Origin: Bacteroidia bacterium
Lineage (GTDB): Bacteria > Bacteroidota > Bacteroidia > UKL13-3
NCBI GenBank assembly: GCA_022402405.1
Contig: JAKRSG010000301.1
Span: forward strand, 1-7,447
Length of the DNA stretch: 7,447 nucleotides
Reading direction: 5' to 3'
The position numbers and the translations under genes were made by a program. Below are positions 1 through 5,142 of the stretch, piece after piece. How positions within the stretch are numbered: position 1 is the first letter of the stretch; every line of letters begins with the position of its first letter. The notes beneath the pieces are model-generated. The model made no database searches. It saw nothing but the letters and a program-made list of their open reading frames with translations, and was not told where the DNA came from.

Positions 1-1
1 T

Positions 2-130
2 GCTACAATCTTTGCAGCACCAGCAGTTTTAACGGGGATTGCTTTATATGGTGTTGGGGATTACTTTTTTGATTTTGGTGGTGCTATTGATAGAAATGTA
101 GGTAGAAATTCAGGAGTATGGAGGCCGTAA
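2..130 (+). CDS. C-terminal end of a probable polymorphic (RHS-type) toxin, 5' end outside window
   Basis: This frame is open from the left edge and stops at TAA 128-130, giving the last 42 residues of a protein that begins outside the window. It starts with a hydrophobic, small-residue stretch (ATIFAAPAVLTGIALYGVG). It continues with an aromatic and Asp/Gly-rich tail containing DYFFDFGGAID and ends NSGVWRP. I see no catalytic motif. The toxin call is inferred from context: a small membrane protein starts two bases after the stop, and a second RHS toxin with its own partner lies just downstream, which is the usual layout of RHS tip cassettes. The hydrophobic glycine-rich stretch would suit a membrane-acting toxin or a pre-toxin linker. 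It could instead be the end of an unrelated membrane-associated protein. Confidence 0.5.
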   Translation, partial: ATIFAAPAVLTGIALYGVGDYFFDFGGAIDRNVGRNSGVWRP

Positions 131-132
131 TT

Positions 133-522
133 ATGAATAAAATACTGTTATATAATTACAGTTTATCTGTATATTTTTCAAGAGGCAAAAAAGAACTTGT
201 TAAAAAAGGAACTTGGTTTTTATTTGCTAATGAATTATTCTTTGTTTCGGTATCATTCGCAATGTTTTTAATTACAAGGTTTGATATTAAAATACCAGGA
301 GCAATTATACTTATATCTTATCTTCTTATTTGGTACGGAGCTTTTTATGGAATTAGAAACTGGGTACAAACACAACTTGAAACAAAAAAAATTGAAGGCC
401 AATATAAAGCATTAGAGCGAAAGACTTCAAAAATATTTTTAGGTTTTTTGTTTTTTATAGGTAGTTTTCTTCTCTTTTTAATTGTCGCAATATCCACCTT
501 TCAAGGATACTTGAAAAGCTAA
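133..522 (+). CDS. Small three-helix membrane protein, probable immunity protein of the upstream toxin
   Basis: The product has 129 residues. Hydrophobic segments lie at about 28-47, 55-74 and 101-121, separated by a short charged loop (about 78-98, rich in Lys, Glu and Gln). The N-terminus is Lys-rich without a signal-peptide cleavage site, so it should sit in the inner membrane. I chose ATG 133 because it follows the toxin stop by two bases and has a purine-rich 'tggagg' (119-124) eight bases upstream. An in-frame ATG at 118 would overlap the toxin end and add five residues. No family was recognised. Tight coupling to a toxin-like tail, small size and three membrane spans fit an immunity protein guarding against a membrane-targeting effector, but this is inference from position. 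Transcription should end at the hairpin two bases after its stop. Confidence 0.6.
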   Translation: MNKILLYNYSLSVYFSRGKKELVKKGTWFLFANELFFVSVSFAMFLITRFDIKIPGAIILISYLLIWYGAFYGIRNWVQTQLETKKIEGQYKALERKTSKIFLGFLFFIGSFLLFLIVAISTFQGYLKS

Positions 523-523
523 C

Positions 524-558
524 AACAGAAAAGCCACCGAGTAGGTGGCTTTTCTGTT
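524..558. terminator. Strong hairpin terminator, probably bidirectional
   Basis: A perfect 15-bp inverted repeat (524-538 with 544-558) surrounds a 5-base loop (gagta). The stem has a GC-rich top (gccacc/ggtggc) and A-rich and T-rich arms, so it presents a U-run on either strand. It lies directly after the membrane-protein stop and directly before the 3' end of the minus-strand regulator remnant. It can therefore end transcription from both sides. Confidence 0.85.
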
Positions 559-705
559 TTACATCAAACTTATTTTAGAAGCTTTAATAAAGTGGTCAAC
601 TGTAGTGAGTAGGCATTCTTTTTCTTTTTCGGGCAGTACAGAAATATCCTGAAATCTCTCTAGCATAGCAGGGTCTTTAAAAAGGTTTGCTTGTTCATTT
701 TCTTG
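559..705 (-). pseudogene. 3' remnant of an XRE-family helix-turn-helix regulator
   Basis: Read on the minus strand, this frame is open for 48 codons from 705 to a TAA at 561-559, with an in-frame stop (706-708) just upstream and no complete N-terminus. The peptide contains LFKDPAMLERFQDISVLPEK and ends in TTVDHFIKASKISLM. This is the style of tail that follows the helix-turn-helix in many Bacteroidota XRE regulators: an acidic and amphipathic helix, then a final helix of the form 'xxIDxFIxxxK'. The entire DNA-binding domain is missing, so the gene is dead. The break lies within a few bases of where the RHS reading frame begins, so the regulator was probably cut when the RHS module arrived or was rearranged. 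The family call is from memory of the tail pattern and was not searched. Confidence 0.6.
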
Positions 706-713
706 CTAAGATA

Positions 714-2432
714 ATGCAATTAATCTCTGCAAATCCGGAGTCTAGCAGCACAGAATATCAAGATGGTGGTGTAGTCTCTGAGCCAACAAATGCTTCGAAT
801 GGGATGGCTAACGGTCTAGTTTTATACCTAGCTACAAGCGAAGTTCAAAATGATACCCTAGAAGAGTTGTTTTTTGATAATTTAGATGAAACCCGTGGCG
901 ACAGAGTTTTTAGCAATGATACAGGAAATTTAAAATCGGCTAACTTAAATCCAAGTGAAGGTGTTATATTAGGACCCGGAATTATGTTAAAGGTAATGGC
1001 AGGAGATCAAATACAATTGGGTATGGAGGCTTTGTATTTTAATAATACGCAGCCTGGTGCGCCTGTGCCATTGGCCAATATTGTAAGTGGTTTGTTAGGT
1101 GTTTTGCGTGGTCAAGGTGGTTTAATAGATGGTATTGGTGCCGGTAGTTTAGCGGGTAATTTAAATGCAGATGGGTTAACGATGGTGGTAAGTCAAATGC
1201 AAAACCAAACGCAAGATAGCACCAAGCCCAAGGCTTATTTAAACTACCTCATGTTTGATGAGTCTATGCAAATTGTATTAGAGCAAAGCGGCGCATTGCA
1301 GGTAGAACAAGCCAATGCTTGGAGTAATTTAACCCAACCTATATTTCAAATTAACCAAAATGGCTATATTTATGTGTATTCTTGCAACACCTCAGAAATG
1401 ACAGTCCGCACAGATAATTTATTCATTGCCCACTACCAAGGTAGCTTGCTAGAGGAGTTTCATTACTATCCTTTTGGGATGTGTTTTGATGTGAGTAAAT
1501 CGCCAACCTTGGGTAAATCTGCTGCCATTAAGTATAACAGTCAGCTGCACGAGCACGATGAGTTTGAAGACGCCAACGGCAACGTGTATGGACTCGAAGA
1601 CTACAATTTCGCCTTCCGCAACTACGATGCGCAAATAGGCCGTTGGTTACAACCCGATCCCTTAATGCAGCATCCATCACCGTATTTGGCCATGAGCAAT
1701 AACCCGGTTTCGTTTACGGATCCGTTGGGGTTGTGGGATGATATTAGAAAAATTAACACAACTGGTGATCTTTATGTTAATGGGCAAAGAGTATTTTGGT
1801 TTGACAGTGAAAGTAATAGTTGGGTAGCAGAAGAAGCTGTAATTCATGCAGTAGATGGTGGCAATCATTATCCAAAATTTACAGGAACCTTTAACCAATT
1901 TGGTTTTCCAGTTGTACCTGGTGCGGCCTATGGAGAAAAAGCTGCTAATTATCAAAATAATCAGCTTGCTTGGGGGAAGAGTTTGATGGAGGGTGAGAAA
2001 AGTAATTTTGAATTAAAACCAGCTTCTTCATATGATTATAGCCAAAATGTAATTCCTGGAAAATTTACTGATGATTGGAAATATATTACAAGTGGTAGAA
2101 ATGGCAATTATTTAACTCGATTTTATAATATTTTAAAAAGAGATTGGGGTAAAGCATCCGCTTCTGATAAACTAGAGTTTGCAATGTCACCAATAGCTTT
2201 TTTTAGAATAGGCAAATTTGTTTCAAAAATAGGAGATGCACACTATACGAAAAATGTATTACAAAACGCTGCTGGTGGAGTAAAATCATTCGAAAAGTTG
2301 GTTGGACGGAATCCTGATGTAATGTTTAAAAATGGTCGTATTTTCTTTACACCCTCGAAATCAAGTCCATTTTATGGCAAAAAGCCATTTGATACTGGAC
2401 TTGATATTTTTGATTATTTTCAATTAAAATAG
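714..2432 (+). CDS. RHS-repeat core protein with variable C-terminal toxin domain; N-terminal shell missing
   Basis: The product has 572 residues from ATG 714. The frame is open back to 681 and a TTG at 687 would add nine residues. Residues 1-240 form a region rich in beta-type segments, like the part preceding the core in Bacteroidota RHS proteins. It includes APVPLANIVSGLLGVLRGQGG and, at about 185, a KAYLNYLMFDE segment. LLEEFHYYPFGMCFDVSK lies at 245-262. The RHS core runs from about 299 (FAFRNYDAQIGRWLQPDPL) to DPLGLW ending at 341. Residues 342-572 are the variable tip, more AT-rich than the core coding sequence; the last 90 or so residues (AHYTKN ... KNGRIFFTP ... GKKPFDTGLDIFDYF) look like a compact toxin domain. 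I do not recognise its family; a small nuclease fold is possible but unproven. No YD-repeat shell and no signal peptide are present, so this is either a displaced tip module or a 5'-truncated gene. Its immunity candidate starts six bases after the stop. Confidence 0.8.
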   Translation: MQLISANPESSSTEYQDGGVVSEPTNASNGMANGLVLYLATSEVQNDTLEELFFDNLDETRGDRVFSNDTGNLKSANLNPSEGVILGPGIMLKVMAGDQIQLGMEALYFNNTQPGAPVPLANIVSGLLGVLRGQGGLIDGIGAGSLAGNLNADGLTMVVSQMQNQTQDSTKPKAYLNYLMFDESMQIVLEQSGALQVEQANAWSNLTQPIFQINQNGYIYVYSCNTSEMTVRTDNLFIAHYQGSLLEEFHYYPFGMCFDVSKSPTLGKSAAIKYNSQLHEHDEFEDANGNVYGLEDYNFAFRNYDAQIGRWLQPDPLMQHPSPYLAMSNNPVSFTDPLGLWDDIRKINTTGDLYVNGQRVFWFDSESNSWVAEEAVIHAVDGGNHYPKFTGTFNQFGFPVVPGAAYGEKAANYQNNQLAWGKSLMEGEKSNFELKPASSYDYSQNVIPGKFTDDWKYITSGRNGNYLTRFYNILKRDWGKASASDKLEFAMSPIAFFRIGKFVSKIGDAHYTKNVLQNAAGGVKSFEKLVGRNPDVMFKNGRIFFTPSKSSPFYGKKPFDTGLDIFDYFQLK

Positions 2433-2438
2433 TAATTT

Positions 2439-2819
2439 ATGAAGTTTTATAAATCACTCGAAATATTAATAAAGGATGAAAAAGAAAATAGTTCTTACAT
2501 TCTTTCCGACCAAATAAGAAATGATAGTATTTATTTGAATTGGAATTATGAAAAATTAGTAAAAAATAACAAACATATTGTTATTGTTGAAGTTGTGGAG
2601 AATCACACTAATGAAAGGTTTGATGAGATTAATGAGTTCATTAATCTCATTTATAAAAACAAAGATATTATTCAAGAGTTCCAAGAAGGTGATCTTTGTT
2701 TGAGGATTAATTATGAATATGATGACCAATGTAATTTGGAGTTTTTGCCAGCACAACTTAAAAAGCTTGGGGATTTGGGGGTAGTTTTGTGTATCAGCTG
2801 TTGGGAAAAAAATAGATAA
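2439..2819 (+). CDS. Probable immunity protein, DUF4279-like
   Basis: The product has 126 residues and is soluble, acidic and without membrane segments. It starts six bases after the RHS toxin stop, so the two are surely co-transcribed. The second half reads like the end of DUF4279 proteins: a helix around residues 60-78 (FDEINEFINLIYKNKDIIQE), a strand (CLRINYEY), then NLEFLPAQLKKLGDLGVVLC, a 'pe.l.kL..lgi.l' pattern, ending in a final strand. DUF4279 members are often encoded beside polymorphic toxins and are regarded as immunity proteins. The N-terminal part matches less clearly. A seven-A run sits just before the stop (2806-2812); losing one A would extend the frame by 19 residues to 2871. 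The family call is from pattern memory; the immunity role follows from position. Confidence 0.7.
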   Translation: MKFYKSLEILIKDEKENSSYILSDQIRNDSIYLNWNYEKLVKNNKHIVIVEVVENHTNERFDEINEFINLIYKNKDIIQEFQEGDLCLRINYEYDDQCNLEFLPAQLKKLGDLGVVLCISCWEKNR

Positions 2820-2933
2820 TTTGCAGAATTGGGTTAAGCTTAATGTCTTTACTTACGAGGCGGTGCATTGAAAACTAAAAAAAACAACCTAGTGATTCAT
2901 TGAATTGAAAATTTATTAGGTTAAATGTAAAAG

Positions 2934-2964
2934 TTGATATTGGCAGCTTTGCTGCCAATATCAA
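2934..2964. repeat. Perfect 14-bp inverted repeat with 3-base loop
   Basis: The arms 2934-2947 (ttgatattggcagc) and 2951-2964 pair perfectly around a ttt loop. No T-run follows on the plus strand (accagcc follows), so it is not a classic terminator for the immunity gene, though it could stabilise that transcript's 3' end. It lies five bases before the first 22-bp direct repeat and may belong to the same repetitive element. Confidence 0.75.
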
Positions 2965-2968
2965 ACCA

Positions 2969-2990
2969 GCCGAAAAAACGCGAGAATGCC
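2969..2990 (+). repeat. 22-bp direct repeat, copy 1
   Basis: The sequence starts gccgaaaaaacgcgagaatg and ends cc. It is identical to the copy at 3178-3199, with 187 bases between the two. Its last bases overlap the left end of the REP-like element. The flanks differ on both sides (ccagcc versus ccgcc on the left; cgtcatt versus aacaaaa on the right). Confidence 0.85.
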
Positions 2991-3023
2991 CGTCATTCCG
3001 ACCGCAGGGAGGAACCTCATTCT
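2983..3023. repeat. REP-like palindromic element with 'cgtcattccg' core
   Basis: The element has outer arms agaatg (2983-2988) and cattct (3018-3023). Inside are attcc and ggaa halves around 'gaccgcaggga', so it can fold as an imperfect hairpin. The string cgtcattccgaccgcaggga followed by ggaacctc closely resembles a short dispersed extragenic repeat found in many bacterial genomes, recalled as 'cgtcattccgagcgcagcga' followed by 'ggaatctc'. It does not encode protein. Its presence in other genomic positions would have to be confirmed in the full genome. Confidence 0.55.
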
Positions 3024-3105
3024 TACAAGCAGAAAGTATTGTTTTAAAACAAAATTTCTTATCATTGCTTTATGGCTCAAAACCCAAATCCCAAGACCCA
3101 AAACT

Positions 3106-3163
3106 CTTTGCTAGAAGAAATCCACTACTACCCATTTGGGATGTGTTTTGATGTGAGTAAAAC
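3106..3163 (+). pseudogene. Orphan RHS scar (LLEE-HYYPFG segment)
   Basis: One frame reads SLLEEIHYYPFGMCFDVSKT, nearly the same peptide as residues 244-262 of the RHS protein upstream (SLLEEFHYYPFGMCFDVSKS). At DNA level 27 bases are identical (3135-3161 and 1473-1499), while the bases to the left differ mainly at codon third positions. No RHS core follows: the coding resemblance ends at about 3163 and the second 22-bp repeat starts at 3178. This is the remains of another RHS copy, not a functional gene. Confidence 0.7.
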
Positions 3164-3177
3164 TGCAATAATAACCC

Positions 3178-3199
3178 GCCGAAAAAACGCGAGAATGCC
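3178..3199 (+). repeat. 22-bp direct repeat, copy 2
   Basis: This is identical to 2969-2990. Here it lies between the end of the RHS scar and the left arm of the downstream terminator, which starts at the next base. No REP-like core follows this copy, so the repeat exists apart from the REP element. Confidence 0.85.
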
Positions 3200-3238
3200 A
3201 ACAAAAAAGGCTGTCTCATCGAGACAGCCTTTTTTGTT
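3200..3238. terminator. Bidirectional hairpin terminator with 18-bp stem
   Basis: The arms 3200-3217 and 3221-3238 pair perfectly around a 3-base loop (atc). The stem has a GC-containing top (ggctgtctc/gagacagcc) and a run of six A or six T at the base on either side, so it works in both directions. It sits 14 bases after the 3' end of the minus-strand hypothetical gene, which is its most likely user. On the plus strand it would also stop read-through from the RHS region. Confidence 0.88.
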
Positions 3239-3252
3239 AAGATTATTTGAAA

Positions 3253-3627
3253 TTAATTAGCATCCACTGTTTCTAGTTCTGCTTTTTCAACTGGTTTGCT
3301 AGCTATAACCTGAATTTTTAATTTATAGTCTGAACCCAAGTTAATTTTAAAATAATTTTGTTGGATCATAGCTTTGCCAGATTCTGAAGCTTTTAATACA
3401 GCTAATAAATCTCTAGCTACTGCAATGGCAGCAATATTATTTACCATCATTCCTTTGTTCACCTCCATATTAAAACCATAACCAGAGCTGCGTTTTCCTC
3501 CTAACGTTTCAAATTCGTGTTTGTACAATGGGTATTCTTGAGGTTCTACTAAGGCCAACTTCATTTTGCTTAAAATAGCTGGTCTGTACTTTTGCCATAG
3601 GGGTAAGTAAATGCTAGATTTATTCAT
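3253..3627 (-). CDS. Conserved hypothetical protein of Bacteroidota type
   Basis: The product has 124 residues from ATG at 3627, starting MNKSSIYLPLWQKYRP. The longer open frame back to 3726 begins with TTG and adds a poorly protein-like segment, so I rejected it. No signal peptide or membrane segment is visible, and the protein should be cytoplasmic. The middle part (YPLYKHEFETLGGKRSSGYG, then FNMEVNKG) and a helix carrying AIAVARDLLAVLKASESGKA look conserved. The last part is strand-rich (YFKINLGSDYKLKIQVI), followed by a charged tail. The overall style recalls uncharacterised proteins I associate with Bacteroidota, but I know no function for it. It lies 123 bases downstream of the FGE-like gene on the same strand and ends at the strong terminator. 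The two may share a transcript, although the gap is long enough for its own promoter. Confidence 0.75.
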   Translation of the reverse strand: MNKSSIYLPLWQKYRPAILSKMKLALVEPQEYPLYKHEFETLGGKRSSGYGFNMEVNKGMMVNNIAAIAVARDLLAVLKASESGKAMIQQNYFKINLGSDYKLKIQVIASKPVEKAELETVDAN

Positions 3628-3732
3628 GATATATAGAATTGATTTTCGAGGAATTTCTTGCAAGTAAGTCTTTTTGAGCCAAAAAAAATAATTTAATTGA
3701 TTATTAGGGTCATAGCACCTCCTCAAAAATGC

Positions 3733-3749
3733 ATTAACAGCTTGTTAAT
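3733..3749. repeat. Short AT-rich inverted repeat behind the FGE-like gene
   Basis: The arms attaaca (3733-3739) and tgttaat (3743-3749) pair over 7 bp around gct. It lies directly after the stop codon of the minus-strand FGE-like gene. The stem is AT-rich and on the minus strand only a short T-run (atttttg) follows a few bases later. It could be a weak terminator or a 3'-end stabiliser. Confidence 0.35.
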
Positions 3750-3750
3750 A

Positions 3751-4581
3751 TTACTCTTCCAACACTTGAAAGAAAACTCTAAATCCTACTAGCGGACAAG
3801 CAAAATAGGATGGATAAAATTCGTTTGGCACATCAATTCTTCTAAAATAAGGATGCGAACGATAGTTTCCTCCAATACAATCGCCTTTAGAACTTACCAT
3901 TTCACTTACGTTACCTGCCGCATGGTATATGCCGTGGGGCGTTTGTCTGAACCTATTTTTATTTACTTGAACCGGAAAGTTTGGCTTATTTTTCTTTATG
4001 AGTTCAGAATCGTTAACCTTAATTTTCTTTGGCTTGGCAGATAATGTGTCGCCCCAAGGATATAGATTTTTCATATCGCCCATGCTCATAGCCTGCTGCC
4101 ATTCGCTCTTAGTTGGCAATTTAAAAACAGCCTTTTTAAAGGGTTTATTTGGGTTTCGCTCATACTCACTCGTTAACCAAGCGCAATAAAAATTAGCCTG
4201 CTCATAGTTAATATTTACCACTGGATACAGCGCAAATTTTGGTCCCCGTAAATAAACTTTAACCCACTCTGGCTTTTGCATTCCTGGGTCGTTCCAGCGG
4301 TTAGTATCAGGTAATAAACTTGTATAAACACTTGGGTTCATCCTTGTTTTTACATTCGTTATAAACCTAACATAATCTGCATTAGTTGTTTCGTATTTAC
4401 AGGCATATGTGTTCTTGTTTATCTTCACAAAGTTTTTGTGGAAATGTTCTATAGAATGTAATGATTTAGGCGTTTTTTGAGCCTTAACAAAAGTAGTATT
4501 TCCAATGGTCCACATGCTTAATGTAAATACCCATTTAAGAATAGCTAGTTTATTAATTTTTTGTATTGTTAAAGAAAACAT
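3751..4581 (-). CDS. Secreted SUMF1/formylglycine-generating-enzyme-fold protein
   Basis: The product has 276 residues from ATG 4581; a TTG three codons upstream is less likely. Residues 1-35 form a signal peptide: basic start, hydrophobic stretch around 12-27, and a cleavage site after FVKA before QKTPK. There is no lipobox cysteine, so it should be periplasmic or exported. The FGE-sulfatase fold is shown in order by KYETTN (62-67), YPVVNINYEQANFYCAWL (119-136), FKLPTKSEWQQA (153-164), YPWGD (174-178), GIYHAAGNVSEMV (217-229), GGNYRSH (237-243) and VGFRVFF (265-271). True formylglycine-generating enzymes use a cysteine pair just before the GFR motif. Here only C262 is close, so catalysis is unlikely and a structural or binding role is more plausible, as in the gliding proteins GldJ and GldK that share this fold. 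It is shorter than those proteins and lacks a lipid anchor, so I give no gene symbol. Confidence 0.88.
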   Translation of the reverse strand: MFSLTIQKINKLAILKWVFTLSMWTIGNTTFVKAQKTPKSLHSIEHFHKNFVKINKNTYACKYETTNADYVRFITNVKTRMNPSVYTSLLPDTNRWNDPGMQKPEWVKVYLRGPKFALYPVVNINYEQANFYCAWLTSEYERNPNKPFKKAVFKLPTKSEWQQAMSMGDMKNLYPWGDTLSAKPKKIKVNDSELIKKNKPNFPVQVNKNRFRQTPHGIYHAAGNVSEMVSSKGDCIGGNYRSHPYFRRIDVPNEFYPSYFACPLVGFRVFFQVLEE

Positions 4582-4587
4582 ATCAAA

Positions 4588-4595
4588 CAAATATA
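4588..4595 (-). promoter_or_regulatory. Possible Bacteroidota -7 element for the FGE-like gene
   Basis: Read on the minus strand this is TATATTTG, an exact match to the Bacteroidota -7 consensus TAnnTTTG. No clear TTG -33 element is present at the expected distance, and the box ends only six bases before ATG 4581, implying a nearly leaderless transcript. In such AT-rich sequence the match could be chance. Confidence 0.25.
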
Positions 4596-4673
4596 ATCAT
4601 CACCAGTTAAAAATTTGGTTGAACACATATTTTTCTAAATTCTTTTAAACTTTTTATACATTCGCAAGTGAAA

Positions 4674-5063
4674 ATGAAGAGATTTAAAAAGTATATATTT
4701 TTTAATTTAGGAGTTTTATTTCTCCTGAGCTCTTTATTACCCGGTTTTACCGAGCAGTTAAATAAAATTCCTCATTTGGTTGGGCATTATTTGCATCATC
4801 AACAAGAGCATGAAGAGGGGGATTTTATCAGCTTTTTATTCATGCATTATGGCGATGCTTCTCATCATAAAAATGAGGAGAACCACGATGATTTGCCATT
4901 GTTTCAAGCGCTTGGTTCAGGATTAATTTTTATTCATTCAGATTTCTCTGAATATTGCTTTTTTTCTCAAGGCTCGGCTCGAACCGAATTATTATTGCAC
5001 AAGGAAAACTCCTACTTCTTCGAGACTTGTGGAGGTGTATTTCAACCTCCTAAAAACGCTTAA
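4674..5063 (+). CDS. Small exported His-rich protein preceding a metal efflux pump
   Basis: The product has 129 residues from ATG 4674; a GTG at 4668 would add two. The N-terminus is basic (MKRFKK) and is followed by a hydrophobic stretch at about 7-24, giving a signal peptide or membrane anchor. The rest is rich in His and acidic residues: H34, H38, H41, H42 and H46 (HYLHHQQEHEEGD), then H58, H64, H65 and H71 (MHYGDASHHKNEENHDD). Later segments are hydrophobic, and the tail reads GGVFQPPKNA. Small His-rich proteins ending in a similar 'WQPPK' tail sit just upstream of CusA/CzcA pumps in Bacteroidota, as recalled from such loci. The clusters could bind Zn, Cu, Co or Ni in the periplasm and deliver the metal to the pump or sense it. 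That role is inferred and not shown for a named homologue. The pump gene follows after 79 bases, interrupted by a short hairpin. Confidence 0.75.
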   Translation: MKRFKKYIFFNLGVLFLLSSLLPGFTEQLNKIPHLVGHYLHHQQEHEEGDFISFLFMHYGDASHHKNEENHDDLPLFQALGSGLIFIHSDFSEYCFFSQGSARTELLLHKENSYFFETCGGVFQPPKNA

Positions 5064-5098
5064 ATAAAAGCTGCTTAGAGTAGATTGTTTTTATTTTG

Positions 5099-5125
5099 GG
5101 TAGTTGTAAAACTACCTGTGTTTTT
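5099..5125 (+). promoter_or_regulatory. Short hairpin with T-rich tail between the His-rich gene and the pump
   Basis: The arms ggtagtt (5099-5105) and aactacc (5110-5116) form a 7-bp stem capped by gtaa, a GNRA-type tetraloop. They are followed by tgtgttttt. It resembles a weak intrinsic terminator or attenuator, placed 18 bases before the pump start. It may lower pump expression relative to the His-rich protein or protect the upstream message. No separate promoter for the pump could be identified in the gap. Confidence 0.45.
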
Positions 5126-5142
5126 ATTTATAATCAAATATC

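Larger units (their letters stand above)
2820..3199. other. Gene-free accessory stretch with repeats and gene scars
   Basis: No intact gene lies between the immunity gene and the terminator at 3200. The stretch holds a perfect hairpin (2934-2964), two copies of a 22-bp direct repeat, a REP-like element and a short RHS scar, each listed separately. It also holds a weak inverted repeat, aaccta/taggtt, at 2886-2891 and 2917-2922. A 62-codon open frame beginning at 3072 runs through the RHS scar, the second direct repeat and the terminator, so I do not regard it as a gene. Confidence 0.7.

Noticed and set aside
1449..1955. Two minus-strand open frames inside the RHS gene
   Set aside because: Both oppose the clearly coding RHS core and tip and show no recognisable protein features.
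2969..3199. CRISPR array
   Set aside because: There are only two repeat copies, with 187 bases between them, and the interval contains an RHS scar and a REP-like element, not uniform spacers.
3072..3260. 62-codon plus-strand open frame starting MAQNPNPKTQN
   Set aside because: Only about 20 residues resemble RHS. The frame then runs through the 22-bp repeat and the whole terminator hairpin and into the 3' end of the opposite gene. It is a scar read by chance.
3628..3726. N-terminal extension of the hypothetical gene by 33 codons
   Set aside because: The extension begins with TTG and its residues are not protein-like compared with the downstream part. The ATG at 3627 starts a peptide that looks conserved.
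4592..4597. TATAAT on the plus strand in the divergent gap
   Set aside because: This is the proteobacterial -10 consensus, which Bacteroidota do not normally use. It is about 75 bases from the start codon and expected by chance in AT-rich DNA.
4657..4664. TACATTCG as a -7 box for the His-rich gene
   Set aside because: It has one mismatch to TAnnTTTG, no TTG at a proper distance, and only nine bases before the ATG.
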